Source: Yersinia rochesterensis
GTDB lineage: Bacteria > Pseudomonadota > Gammaproteobacteria > Enterobacterales > Enterobacteriaceae
Direction: 5' to 3'
NCBI RefSeq assembly: GCF_003600645.1
Contig: NZ_CP032482.1
Coordinates: 1,550,001 to 1,614,000, forward strand
Length of the DNA: 64,000 nt
Positions 10,583 to 20,315 of the stretch are shown here, in pieces. The notes under the pieces were generated by a model. It searched no databases, was not told the origin of the DNA, and saw nothing but the letters and a program-made list of their open reading frames with translations. The position numbers were made by a program, and so were the translations under genes. Each line of letters begins with the position of its first letter. The stretch's first letter is position 1.

Positions 10583-12955
10583 TTATTTCTTCTTCTGACT
10601 ATTTAGTGTATTACTATTGAAAATAAGTGTAGTAGTCATAACGATAATTACGCATAAAATAAAAGTAATAAATGAACCTGTCGCATAAACATAAGATAAC
10701 CCTTTAATTACACTATATTGTGCCAGCCAATTATGCAATAACATAAAACCGAGAGGGAGTGATATTATTACTGCTATGACGATAGGTATAATGTTCTGCT
10801 GTATAAAGAAAATAATATGCGTATAAATTGATCCGCCAATAGACTCCATTATTGCTAGTGTTTTTTCGAGCCGTTTGGTCTCTGAGGTGCTGATTATTAT
10901 TGTGCTTATTAATACTAATGTGACTGTAAATAATGTTACCGTGTTGATCGTATCATACATAAGTATATTATTACTGAAATATTCTTGGTGTAAGTTGCTG
11001 ACTGATTTTATATGCTCAGTATTAACGTGATAGCGTTTTAATATTTTCTCTATTTTCCCGATGTCTTGAATGTTTTCAATTTTGACAGCACCATAGCGTT
11101 GGGGATTGTTTTGAATAAGCATAAGTAAGGGAGGCGCTGTCTCTTCTCTATCTGCCAGATAAAAGTCATCGATCACATTCAGTACCCTAACTGATTGTTG
11201 CGAGTTATTCTCATTAATATAAAAAATAGTATTCAGTATATGGTCATAGGACTGTTGTCCCATTAATGTCATAAACGATTTCGTGGCGATTGCATGGTAA
11301 ATGTTGCTATTATCACTGGGTAATAATGGGCTTTTGTCCCCCGCTAGAATATTTACTCCCCAAGTATTAATAAAATGCTCATTTACCTTTAGGATGTTAA
11401 CTGTGGCTAGTTTGTCTTTTTCTTGCTGATTACTATGGAATACAGAAGTATTCTGCCGAGACATGTCAAATGGCCGCCAGTTACTCAGCGAGATACTATT
11501 AACTCCAGCTGCATTCCTTAATTCATCTTGTAAATTGTTTATTGCGGTTTTTGATTTTAATTCGTCACTTAGTATAAATGTTATTACATTTTCTTTTTCA
11601 TAACCAAAATTGTAATCTTTCATAAAATGAATCTGTGTCATTATACCCGCCCACAGGTATATGATGATACCTGCAATAATGATCTGCATGCAGAACATAA
11701 TACGAGTCATATAGTGTGACTGAGATGATTGTGCAGCAATGCTGTTGCTATAGGTATTATTAGGCAAAGTCAGCGTCAGCAAAAAAAGGTAGTGGGCGAG
11801 TAAAATAGCTGCGTAAGTTAGCGCGGTAGTAATAGATAACGCGGTTGAGAAGTCATAATTGCCATGAGTAAAGATAAGCTCTCTGGCACTATCGGAAAAT
11901 TGCACGAGTGACATCAAAATAAAAAGAGCAGCTAATAGTACAAATGCAGTTTGGAATGTAGCAATAAAAAATGCTTCTGTGATTAGCTGATAACGGGACG
12001 CACCAATGGCTTTTTTTATATAGAAACTGTTTCTCTTCTTTGTATTTATCACATTGTTAATATTGAAGAAATTCATTGTCGTAGCAAAAAAAACAAATAC
12101 ACCTGAGGCGTATAAAATATTTAAGTATGAGCTTGAAACTACTGTGCTAATTTCATCAGGCAATGCATTGTCATAATGGATATCAGCAATATTACGTGCT
12201 GAAAGCTGAATGAATTCTTCTGGACTAAAAGGGGCTCCTGGAAGCTGTGGTGCGTGCTGAATAACGTGAGAATTTAGTTGCTCGGAGGTGGGGCTGATCC
12301 CAGATTTCATCGTGATAAAAGCGTAGGCATGGGTATCATACCAATCATGTCTTTTATCGTGGTAACCATCCAATATTTCAGGAGCGAATGCGATAACTGC
12401 AGTCGTTTTAAAACGGCTGGATGGATTAAATTCAACAACATCTTTAATAAGAAATTGGCCTTTATCACCTAACGTTATGACATGCCCTTGAGGGTTATCC
12501 AGATGAAGATATTGTCGGTTAAACTCAGGGGTAATGATAATTTCATTCTGTGCCAGATAGAGTTTTTTTTGTTGATAGGGATTTAATGTGTTAAAAAAAT
12601 CGGTGCTAATTGCATAGATATCAATATTTGAATACGTCTTATCATTGACATGTAGGTTGGTGAAAATACGTGCGATGTAATCAATCTTCTTGATATCTTT
12701 ATCATTTCTTAATACGGAAATAAGTGGGAATGGAACTTGTGCTGACTTCACTTCATCGCCGTTAGGTAGATTAAATGATGTTTCTATCCGATATATATCT
12801 TTATAGTTACTATTATGTTTCTCAATACGAGAGTCTGTTAAATAAAGAAACAATACAAAAAATAGTGAGATCAATCCTATAGCCGTTATTAGTATTGCTA
12901 ACAGGCTTGATACTGGGCTTAGCTTCAGATCATTAAAAAATTCACTTGTTAGCAT
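10583..12955 (-). CDS. darB: Darobactin exporter permease DarB (FtsX/MacB-like)
   Basis: Large inner-membrane ABC permease of 790 aa. A first transmembrane helix lies at about residues 16-42 (SSLLAILITAIGLISLFFVLF), followed by a periplasmic MacB-like domain, a membrane block around residues 280-430, a second periplasmic domain and C-terminal helices (about 670-780), i.e. two FtsX-type halves in tandem. With DarC and DarD it forms a tripartite-type exporter for the peptide. Export is the only self-protection visible in the cluster. The start ATG at 12955 lies about 140 bp after darA, behind a hairpin that could lower its expression relative to the precursor. Confidence 0.9.
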   Translation of the reverse strand: MLTSEFFNDLKLSPVSSLLAILITAIGLISLFFVLFLYLTDSRIEKHNSNYKDIYRIETSFNLPNGDEVKSAQVPFPLISVLRNDKDIKKIDYIARIFTNLHVNDKTYSNIDIYAISTDFFNTLNPYQQKKLYLAQNEIIITPEFNRQYLHLDNPQGHVITLGDKGQFLIKDVVEFNPSSRFKTTAVIAFAPEILDGYHDKRHDWYDTHAYAFITMKSGISPTSEQLNSHVIQHAPQLPGAPFSPEEFIQLSARNIADIHYDNALPDEISTVVSSSYLNILYASGVFVFFATTMNFFNINNVINTKKRNSFYIKKAIGASRYQLITEAFFIATFQTAFVLLAALFILMSLVQFSDSARELIFTHGNYDFSTALSITTALTYAAILLAHYLFLLTLTLPNNTYSNSIAAQSSQSHYMTRIMFCMQIIIAGIIIYLWAGIMTQIHFMKDYNFGYEKENVITFILSDELKSKTAINNLQDELRNAAGVNSISLSNWRPFDMSRQNTSVFHSNQQEKDKLATVNILKVNEHFINTWGVNILAGDKSPLLPSDNSNIYHAIATKSFMTLMGQQSYDHILNTIFYINENNSQQSVRVLNVIDDFYLADREETAPPLLMLIQNNPQRYGAVKIENIQDIGKIEKILKRYHVNTEHIKSVSNLHQEYFSNNILMYDTINTVTLFTVTLVLISTIIISTSETKRLEKTLAIMESIGGSIYTHIIFFIQQNIIPIVIAVIISLPLGFMLLHNWLAQYSVIKGLSYVYATGSFITFILCVIIVMTTTLIFNSNTLNSQKKK

Positions 12956-13023
12956 GGAAAGTATCTCACTGATTTTAATAAAATAGAGTGGTGGTGTTAT
13001 TTTTTTCTAAAATTCATCAAACG

Positions 13024-13037
13024 ATAATGATCATTAT
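13024..13037. promoter_or_regulatory. 14-bp palindrome, Fur-box-like, between darA and darB
   Basis: ATAATGATCATTAT is a perfect inverted repeat that shares the GATAATGAT and CATTAT words of the Fur consensus but lacks its central bases. In such AT-rich DNA chance is a real alternative. Confidence 0.3.
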
Positions 13038-13067
13038 AATTAAGATGCTACTAATAGCATCTTAATT
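13038..13067 (-). terminator. Hairpin between darA and darB (attenuator candidate)
   Basis: Perfect 12-bp inverted repeat AATTAAGATGCT (13038-13049) / AGCATCTTAATT (13056-13067) with a 6-base loop. It sits about 30 bp after the darA stop. There is no strong T-run, so partial read-through or 3'-end protection of the precursor mRNA is more likely than full termination, as is common between precursor and processing genes of peptide operons. Confidence 0.55.
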
Positions 13068-13096
13068 TGTTTTAATTAAAAGTATCATTGTTTGAT

Positions 13097-13297
13097 TTAT
13101 TGTTGTGTAAAACTTTTTGACCAATTCCAGGCGGTTATTTGGTTGTCGGCGTTGCTGCGTTTTAGATTTTCTATTTCATGGTCATTTATAGAAAATAAAT
13201 TATTTTTAAATGATTGTTCTAACGACTCTAACTTAGTCTTTAATGCCATTAAATGAGCATTATTTATTCTTTCATTTGATTGATTCGACGTAAACAT
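13097..13297 (-). CDS. darA: Darobactin precursor peptide DarA
   Basis: Ribosomally made 66-aa precursor. Residues 57-63 are W-N-W-S-K-S-F (bases 13109-13129), the seven-residue core of darobactin A, followed by a short tail TQQ. Crosslinking by DarE would join Trp57-Trp59 and Trp59-Lys61. The leader (1-56) is hydrophilic and helical in character, with LKTKLESLEQSF and ending ...NQITA; the ITA directly before the core also occurs in known DarA. The ATG is preceded by AAAGGATATTCAT, a good ribosome site. No dedicated leader protease is encoded nearby, so cleavage must use host proteases. It is the first gene of darABCDE. Confidence 0.95.
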   Translation of the reverse strand: MFTSNQSNERINNAHLMALKTKLESLEQSFKNNLFSINDHEIENLKRSNADNQITAWNWSKSFTQQ

Positions 13298-13333
13298 ATG
13301 AATATCCTTTTAAGTTTATTCCTTTTTTGTGCT

Positions 13334-13357
13334 GCTCAGCCTCAGTGAGTGTTGAGC
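13334..13357 (-). promoter_or_regulatory. Hairpin in the darA 5' leader region
   Basis: GCTCA and TGAGC arms flank an inner CTCAGTGAG palindrome about 40 bp upstream of the darA start. The surrounding region (13298-13490) is very AT-rich and probably holds the operon promoter, but no -35/-10 pair is convincing by eye. Confidence 0.35.
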
Positions 13358-13502
13358 TATTTATTTGTAATTCTTTTCTCCGATTTTATCAATGTTTTTT
13401 TCATCATGCTTTTTATAATGATTTATTAATTATGTTATTAAACTAAAGGATTATTAGTTATTGGCGTAACGAGAGTAAGCTATATATCTTAAATAAAATA
13501 AA

Positions 13503-13520
13503 AAGCTCCCGAAGGAGCTT
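13503..13520 (-). terminator. Rho-independent terminator downstream of frmA-fghA
   Basis: On the minus strand AAGCTCC-TTCG-GGAGCTT is followed by TTTATTTT: a 7-bp stem with a UUCG tetraloop and a T-run. It ends a roughly 200-nt untranslated stretch after fghA and would insulate the dar operon. Confidence 0.85.
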
Positions 13521-13747
13521 GAGGTTAATGGCAAAGTGCCTGTAGCCGGTGAAAACAGGCAGATCGTAAAGACGCCATACTTCTTTTGTTAAACAAGCTT
13601 CCCAGGGGGGCGAGCTGCGCCATCCTTGGCGCGGACGCTTTACTCTTCTACCTACCGTCATCTTGCAAGATCGAGTTATCGAGGTTTGTCAGCAGTCCGA
13701 AGGAGCTTTAAGTTTTCTATTATTGTTGATCGGCTGAGTGATATCCG
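13521..13747 (-). other. Structured non-coding stretch between fghA and its terminator
   Basis: About 200 nt after the fghA stop with several inverted repeats on the minus strand: ATCTTGCAAGAT (palindrome) and GCGCCA-AGGA-TGGCGC. The word CCGAAGGAGCTT of the terminator stem recurs at 13697-13709. A 67-codon reading frame (13458-13661) runs through the terminator and is not credible as a gene. It could be a 3' UTR, an RNA processed from it, or a short intergenic repeat. Confidence 0.4.
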
Positions 13748-14590
13748 TTAGCGATGTAAATATTCGGCATGGAAACGCAGATGATCTTCAATAAATGTCG
13801 CTATGGTGAAATAGCTATGATCATAGCCCGGCTGAATACGCAAGGTCAGAGGCCAATCACGTTGACGTGCCAACTCGGCTAATTTTGCCGGTTGTAATTG
13901 ATCGGCAAGGAACTGATCGACATCTCCCTGATCCACCAACATCGGCAACTGGGTTTCTGCATGTGTTAGTAAATGGCAGCTATCATATTGTAACCATTGG
14001 CTTTCATCTGCACCCAGATAGGCACTAAAGGCTTTACGGCCCCACGGAACCTGACACGGATTGACTATCGGCGCGAAAGCTGAGGCCGATTGATATTGCT
14101 GCGGGTTACGCAGCGCTAACATCAGCGCACCGTGCCCGCCCATTGAGTGACCACAGATAGATTGACGTGCACTGACACTAAAGTGCTGACCAATCAATGC
14201 AGGCAACTCCTGGCTGATGTAATCATACATATGAAAATGTTCAGACCAGGGAGCTTGCGTTGCATTGAGGTAGAACCCCGCTCCCTGGCCTAAATCATAG
14301 CCATCATCATTAGGAACATCATCACCACGTGGGCTGGTATCCGGCATCACCAGCACCAATCCTAGCTCAGCCGCGATACGCTGTGCGCCCGCTTTTAGCG
14401 TGAAGTTTTCATCATTACAGGTTAGCCCCGATAGCCAGTAAACTACCGGCGGCGGGTTATCATCCCGTGGTGGTGGCAGATAGATGCTGAAAGTCATATT
14501 GCAATTCAGGCTGCTGGCGGCGTGGCGATAGCGCTGTTGCCATCCGCCAAACATCCGGTGCTCTTCGAGAAGTTCAAGTGACGTATTCAT
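13748..14590 (-). CDS. fghA: S-formylglutathione hydrolase
   Basis: Cytosolic alpha/beta hydrolase that splits S-formylglutathione into formate and glutathione, the second step of glutathione-dependent formaldehyde removal. The 280-aa protein has the nucleophile elbow GHSMGG with Ser149, an acid-bearing DQGDVDQF and the catalytic His258 in GYDHSYFTI. Early TCNDENF is typical of esterase D. It lies 11 bp after frmA and is surely cotranscribed. Homologues are called frmB, yeiG or fghA. Confidence 0.93.
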   Translation of the reverse strand: MNTSLELLEEHRMFGGWQQRYRHAASSLNCNMTFSIYLPPPRDDNPPPVVYWLSGLTCNDENFTLKAGAQRIAAELGLVLVMPDTSPRGDDVPNDDGYDLGQGAGFYLNATQAPWSEHFHMYDYISQELPALIGQHFSVSARQSICGHSMGGHGALMLALRNPQQYQSASAFAPIVNPCQVPWGRKAFSAYLGADESQWLQYDSCHLLTHAETQLPMLVDQGDVDQFLADQLQPAKLAELARQRDWPLTLRIQPGYDHSYFTIATFIEDHLRFHAEYLHR

Positions 14591-14601
14591 GCCTTCTTGC
14601 C

Positions 14602-15789
<1,188 letters not shown>

Positions 15790-15900
15790 TTATATAAATA
15801 TATTCTTTATGTATCATATATGTTTCATGTGATCGTTACCGATAACAGCAGACGATACTTGTATAAATTATGACCGGAAAAAGTAGCTCTGCCCGCTCAA

Positions 15901-16770
15901 TTACTGAGTTTCAATCTGTTCAATGATTAATTCTTTGAGGGCGCGAACATTAGGGCTAAAGGCATCTTTACGCCAAATAAGCCAGGTTGCCGTCTCGGCA
16001 ATATCGGGTGGCAGGTGGTGCACCTGTACTCGCTCGTGGCCGGGTAGTAGAGCCAATACTGAATGCGGTATCAGCGCTAACCCCGCTCCGCTAGCCACAC
16101 AAGCTAGCATGGCGTGGTAGGACTGGATTTCCATGATATGTCCAGGTAAGCAGCCCGCCTGACGGAACCAGCTTTCCAGCTGTAGCCGATATGAACAACT
16201 GGGACGAAAAGCAAACAAAGTTTCATCCACGGCATCACGGGCTTGCAGAATAGGTCGGTGATCCAGACAGGAAATGATCACCAATTGCTCCTCGAAAGAG
16301 CGGCAACCATGCAGTTCATCATGCTGCACCGGGCCATCGACCAATGCGGTCGCCAGTGTTCCGGCTCGGACTTGTTCAATGATTTCGCCGGAAGTCCCGG
16401 TGGTCAGTGATAAAGAGACCTTGGGATAGCGCTGGTGATAAGCCGCGAGCAGATTGGGCAGGCGAGTGGCCGCAGTACTTTCCATCGAGCCGAGAGGGAA
16501 ATTACCGGCAGGTTCACCTGCATGAGTAATGCTCATGGCCTCCTCGCTCAGCGCCAGAATTCGGTTGGCATAGCAAAGAAAATTGTGACCCATGGGCGAA
16601 AGGCGCAGGCGCTGTTTTTCACGGATGAACAGGTCTGCACCCAACTCTATTTCAAGCTGGCGCAGGCGTGTCGTCAAATTTGAGGGGACGCGGTGCATCT
16701 GCTCCGCTGCTCGGGCAACGGAACCTGTTTCTGCTACACAACAAAACATGCGCAGCTGGGTCAGATCCAT
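15901..16770 (-). CDS. LysR-family regulator, YneJ/PtrR-like
   Basis: DNA-binding transcription regulator of 289 aa with an N-terminal winged HTH (MDLTQLRMFCCVAETGSVARAAEQMHRV, in part) and a C-terminal effector domain. The stretch RVPSNLTTRLRQLEIELG and FIREKQRLRLSPMGHNFL matches the E. coli YneJ (PtrR) subgroup. It is divergent from the MFS gene at 16908 with 137 bp between, the normal arrangement of a LysR protein and its target. The effector is unknown. Confidence 0.85.
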   Translation of the reverse strand: MDLTQLRMFCCVAETGSVARAAEQMHRVPSNLTTRLRQLEIELGADLFIREKQRLRLSPMGHNFLCYANRILALSEEAMSITHAGEPAGNFPLGSMESTAATRLPNLLAAYHQRYPKVSLSLTTGTSGEIIEQVRAGTLATALVDGPVQHDELHGCRSFEEQLVIISCLDHRPILQARDAVDETLFAFRPSCSYRLQLESWFRQAGCLPGHIMEIQSYHAMLACVASGAGLALIPHSVLALLPGHERVQVHHLPPDIAETATWLIWRKDAFSPNVRALKELIIEQIETQ

Positions 16771-16907
16771 AGGTGTTCTCTTTTTGTGATGAACTTAGTG
16801 ACTATTATTCATTTTTTGTGATTCTAATGCTCAGGCATGATATTCGCAACTTTCTTTTAACAGATTGTCTGCGGTAATGAGCTGACAGAAATAGATAGGC
16901 GGGGCTG

Positions 16908-18080
16908 ATGGCATTAAGAATTGCATTGAGTGGCTTTCTGGCATTAGTGGTGGCTATGGGGATAGGGCGTTTTGCTTTCACTCCCCAAGTGCCACTGATG
17001 ATAGCGGAACATCAATTCACCCTGACCGGGGCAGGGCTGGTTGCGGCAGTTAATTATCTGGGATATTTATTTGGTGCTTTTGATGCCATGCGGGCCAGCC
17101 GCCATGTTGAACGCCGCTTATGGCTAGGGATATGGGGCGCGGCGGCGTTGACATTGCTATCGGCGTTTGTTGACGGGCCGTGGTGGCATGGTGTGGTACG
17201 TTTTGCTATTGGCTGGGCCAGTGGCTGGTCGATGGTGCTGGTTGCCGCCTGGACCAATGAGCGATTGGCACATTTTGGCCGTCCTGCGCTGAGTGCGGCT
17301 GTCTTTGCTGGGCCGGGGGCTGGCATATTCATCAGCGGCATGTTGGCTGTGCTGATTCATAGCTATGGCTTATCGGCGGGAGAAGCTTGGCTAGTGTATG
17401 GCGTATTGGCGTTGATTATTGTTGCTGCCATTAGTATTAATTTACCGCGCAGTGGGGAATTGCATCGTCCTCATCTTGCCGCTGTGCCACTGACTTTAAC
17501 TCCAGCACTGAAACGGTTGGTGTGGAGTTACAGTCTGGCGGGGTTTGGCTATATTTTACCCGCCACGTTTTTATCGCAGATGGCCACTGCCCGTTTCCCT
17601 GATAGTCTATTTGCGCAGTTTGTCTGGCCTGTTTTCGGTGGTGCCGCCGTGATAGGTATTACCCTCGGTATCCTGACGCGCCATTGTTTGACATCACAAA
17701 CACGGCTGGCATTAACCCTGTGGGTACAGGCCTTAGGGGTGCTGTGTGCAGAATGGGTGCCAGGTGTGAGCGGACTGGCATTGGGTGCTGTATTAATCGG
17801 CGGTGGTTTTTTGAGTGTCGTCCAACTTTCTTTGCAACATGGTCGCGAATTGGCCCCGGAACACACCCGGTATATGGCCGGTTTATTGACCACCGGCTAT
17901 GCTATCGGGCAGTTGGTTGGGCCGATATTATCCGCGATTTCGACCGCATTGACCCACCGGTTGGAACCCGCATTATATGTCGCAATAGTGGCACTGATGA
18001 TTGCCGGGGCTTTGGTGATTAAAACCCCAGCCCGTGCGCGGGAGATTGCTGCTCATCCAGACGCAACAATTTCATCATGA
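16908..18080 (+). CDS. YbfB/YjiJ-family MFS transporter
   Basis: A 390-aa inner-membrane protein with about 12 hydrophobic segments. The N-terminus IALSGFLALVVAMGIGRFAFTPQVPLM (seen in two shorter blocks) and AVNYLGYLFGAFDAM are hallmarks of the YbfB/YjiJ family, whose substrates are mostly unknown. The start ATG 16908 follows GGCGGGGCTG. It is divergent from a LysR gene that probably controls it. Likely an exporter, but the substrate cannot be read. Confidence 0.8.
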   Translation: MALRIALSGFLALVVAMGIGRFAFTPQVPLMIAEHQFTLTGAGLVAAVNYLGYLFGAFDAMRASRHVERRLWLGIWGAAALTLLSAFVDGPWWHGVVRFAIGWASGWSMVLVAAWTNERLAHFGRPALSAAVFAGPGAGIFISGMLAVLIHSYGLSAGEAWLVYGVLALIIVAAISINLPRSGELHRPHLAAVPLTLTPALKRLVWSYSLAGFGYILPATFLSQMATARFPDSLFAQFVWPVFGGAAVIGITLGILTRHCLTSQTRLALTLWVQALGVLCAEWVPGVSGLALGAVLIGGGFLSVVQLSLQHGRELAPEHTRYMAGLLTTGYAIGQLVGPILSAISTALTHRLEPALYVAIVALMIAGALVIKTPARAREIAAHPDATISS

Positions 18081-18233
18081 TGAAAGAGCCGCTGCAGATG
18101 AATAACAATCATCGGATATCAAGAACAATCACTGGATAATCATTTTGCTCTCAACTAAAGTGGAGAGCAAAATCTGAACGTGATCTACATCATGTTTATC
18201 TCGCTCAGACACGTATGCCTGTTGGAGAAAAGA

Positions 18234-18896
18234 ATGTCATCGCTGAGTAAAGAAGCTGAGCTGGTTCATGAAGCACTGCTGGCCCGTGGCCTTGAAACCC
18301 CATTGCGCAAACAAGAATTAGATGCCGAAACGCGCAAGACCCGGATTCAGGAACATATGACGCAAGTTATGCAATTGCTGAATCTTGATTTATCTGACGA
18401 TAGCCTGGCTGATACACCCAGACGTATCGCCAAGATGTATGTTGATGAGATTTTCTCCGGACTGGATTACGAGAATTTCCCTAAAATTACCCTGATCGAA
18501 AATAAAATGAAGGTTGATGAGATGGTTACGGTGCGTGATATCACCCTGACCAGTACTTGTGAACATCATTTTGTCACTATCGATGGTAAAGCAATAGTGG
18601 CCTATATCCCGAAAGACAGTGTGATTGGTTTATCCAAAATCAATCGTATTGTGCAGTTTTTCGCCCAGCGCCCACAAGTACAAGAGCGGCTGACGCAGCA
18701 AATCCTGCTGGCCTTGCAGACCTTGTTAGGGACAAATAATGTCGCTGTTTCTATTGATGCCGTGCATTATTGTGTGAAAGCGCGTGGTATTCGCGATGCG
18801 ACCAGTGCGACCACCACCACGTCATTGGGCGGGTTGTTCAAATCCAGTCAGAATACTCGCCAGGAATTCCTGCGCGCTGTTCGTCATAATAGCTAA
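18234..18896 (+). CDS. folE: GTP cyclohydrolase I
   Basis: Converts GTP to dihydroneopterin triphosphate, the first step of folate and queuosine precursor synthesis. The 220-aa protein contains [15 protein letters not shown] and HYCVKARGI (zinc and catalytic Cys/His) and ends with the conserved [21 protein letters not shown]. The start is ATG 18234 ([19 protein letters not shown]), matching E. coli FolE and preceded by TTGGAG; the frame is open 18 codons further but without family support. First gene of the conserved folE-yeiB order. Confidence 0.96.
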   Translation: MSSLSKEAELVHEALLARGLETPLRKQELDAETRKTRIQEHMTQVMQLLNLDLSDDSLADTPRRIAKMYVDEIFSGLDYENFPKITLIENKMKVDEMVTVRDITLTSTCEHHFVTIDGKAIVAYIPKDSVIGLSKINRIVQFFAQRPQVQERLTQQILLALQTLLGTNNVAVSIDAVHYCVKARGIRDATSATTTTSLGGLFKSSQNTRQEFLRAVRHNS

Positions 18897-18929
18897 TATC
18901 ACCACGGTTAATTAGCCTTTTGCCAAAAA

Positions 18930-18947
18930 GGGCACCATTGGGTGCCC
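18930..18947 (+). terminator. GC-rich hairpin between folE and yeiB
   Basis: GGGCACC-ATTG-GGTGCCC, a perfect 7-bp stem with a 4-base loop, lies 33 bp after the folE stop and 18 bp before yeiB. No T-run follows, so it is more likely an attenuator or mRNA-processing structure than a strong terminator. Confidence 0.4.
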
Positions 18948-18965
18948 CTATACAGGATGTCGGGT

Positions 18966-20132
18966 ATGCGTCAACGCATCGCAACGTTAGACAGCGCGCG
19001 AGGTCTGGCCATTCTTGGCATTCTTCTGCTCAATATTAGTGCTTTTGGCCTTCCCAAGGCTGCTTATCTTAATCCTGCTTATCTTGGTCTTCCCTCTGTG
19101 TCTGATAGCTGGACATGGGCCATTCTTGATATTGTCGCTCAAGCAAAGTTCCTCTCTATTTTTGCCATTTTATTTGGTGCTGGCCTTGAACTGCTGCTTA
19201 AACGTGGCAAAGGCTGGATACGGGCGCGGCTTTCTCTCCTATTGTTATTAGGGTTGATTCACGGCATTTTCTTCTGGGATGGCGATATTCTTTTAGCTTA
19301 TGGTTTGATCGGCCTGGTGTGCTGGCGAATGATTCGTGATGCTAAAGATGCAACCAGTTTATTGCGCACCGGGGCGGTGCTTTATTTGCTGGGGGTGGCG
19401 GTGTTATTGCTACTGGGTTTTGTCACCAGCGGCGAGCCGGGCCGCTTTTGGCAACCGGGGCCAGCAGATTTGCAATATGAGCAATTCTGGAAATTACAGG
19501 GTGGGGCGGAGGCTTGGAAAAACCGGCTGGATCTGTTGTCATCCAATTTGATTGCTATCGGCGCGCAATATGGCTGGGAACTGGCAGGCTCAATGCTCTT
19601 GGGGGCCGGGCTGATGCGTTGCGGTTGGCTACGTGGGGAATTCAGTTTGCGCCATTATCGGGTGCTGGCTGCTTGTTTGATACCGCTTTCATTAGTTATC
19701 CAAATACCGGGTGTGGCGCTGCAATGGTTGGTTGGATGGGATTTCCGTTGGACCGGCTTTTTGCTACAAGTGCCGCGTGAGCTGGGCGCACCTCTGCAGG
19801 CGGTAGGTTATTTGGCCTTGCTTTATGGCTTCTGGCCGACATTGGCGGGCTGGCGAGTTAGCCATTGGTTGGCACAGGTTGGCCGCATGGCACTGAGCAA
19901 TTATTTATTGCAGACATTGATATGCACTTTTATCTTCTATCACCTCGGCTTCTATCAGCAGCTAGATCGTCTGCAATTGTTAGCTATCGTTCCATTGGTC
20001 TGGCTATGTAATATCCTCTTCTCCTTGTTATGGCTGCATTATTTTGCCCAAGGGCCAGTCGAATGGCTTTGGCGTAAATTGACCGCCTATGCTTGTGGTC
20101 AATCGTTACAGCCGCGCAACACCAAGTCTTGA
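18966..20132 (+). CDS. yeiB: DUF418 inner-membrane protein YeiB
   Basis: Polytopic inner-membrane protein of unknown biochemical role. After the start come TLDSARGLAILGILLLNISAFGLPKAAYLNP (in parts), strongly conserved with E. coli YeiB. Later blocks are WDGDILLAYGLIGL, YGWELAGSMLLGAGLMRCGWL and VGRMALSNYLLQTL; the C-terminal half is the DUF418 domain. I take ATG 18966 because ACAGGA lies 8 bases upstream; ATG 18957 is closer to folE but its purines are too near. Sits between folE and galS, as in E. coli. Confidence 0.88.
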   Translation: MRQRIATLDSARGLAILGILLLNISAFGLPKAAYLNPAYLGLPSVSDSWTWAILDIVAQAKFLSIFAILFGAGLELLLKRGKGWIRARLSLLLLLGLIHGIFFWDGDILLAYGLIGLVCWRMIRDAKDATSLLRTGAVLYLLGVAVLLLLGFVTSGEPGRFWQPGPADLQYEQFWKLQGGAEAWKNRLDLLSSNLIAIGAQYGWELAGSMLLGAGLMRCGWLRGEFSLRHYRVLAACLIPLSLVIQIPGVALQWLVGWDFRWTGFLLQVPRELGAPLQAVGYLALLYGFWPTLAGWRVSHWLAQVGRMALSNYLLQTLICTFIFYHLGFYQQLDRLQLLAIVPLVWLCNILFSLLWLHYFAQGPVEWLWRKLTAYACGQSLQPRNTKS

Positions 20133-20175
20133 ATGCGTCTAAAACAGGATAATGATTGAACAGTTGCAAATTTGT

Positions 20176-20191
20176 ATGTAAACGTTTTCTT
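20176..20191. promoter_or_regulatory. GalR/GalS-type operator upstream of galS
   Basis: ATGTAAACGTTTTCTT fits the half-palindromic GTGNAANCGNTTNC pattern of gal operators. It lies about 125 bp before galS and would give autoregulation. Confidence 0.6.
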
Positions 20192-20194
20192 TCT

Positions 20195-20210
20195 TGTGAC
20201 GTATTTCACG
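20195..20210. promoter_or_regulatory. CRP site upstream of galS
   Basis: TGTGA-CGTATT-TCACG: nine of ten consensus half-site bases with the correct 6-base spacing, four bases from the gal operator. A catabolite-controlled galS is expected from E. coli. Confidence 0.7.
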
Positions 20211-20315
20211 TGGCAGTCTCAATAAACTGGGTAGGATAGGCCACCTGCCATGACAGGTTGTGCTTAACCTATGCATGGCGACTTATTGATAAAATAAGAC
20301 TCACAGGATAAGGTC

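Noticed and set aside
13458..13661. 67-codon frame on the minus strand between dar and fghA
   Set aside because: It runs through the fghA terminator, lacks a ribosome site and lies in hairpin-rich DNA; better read as untranslated RNA or a repeat.
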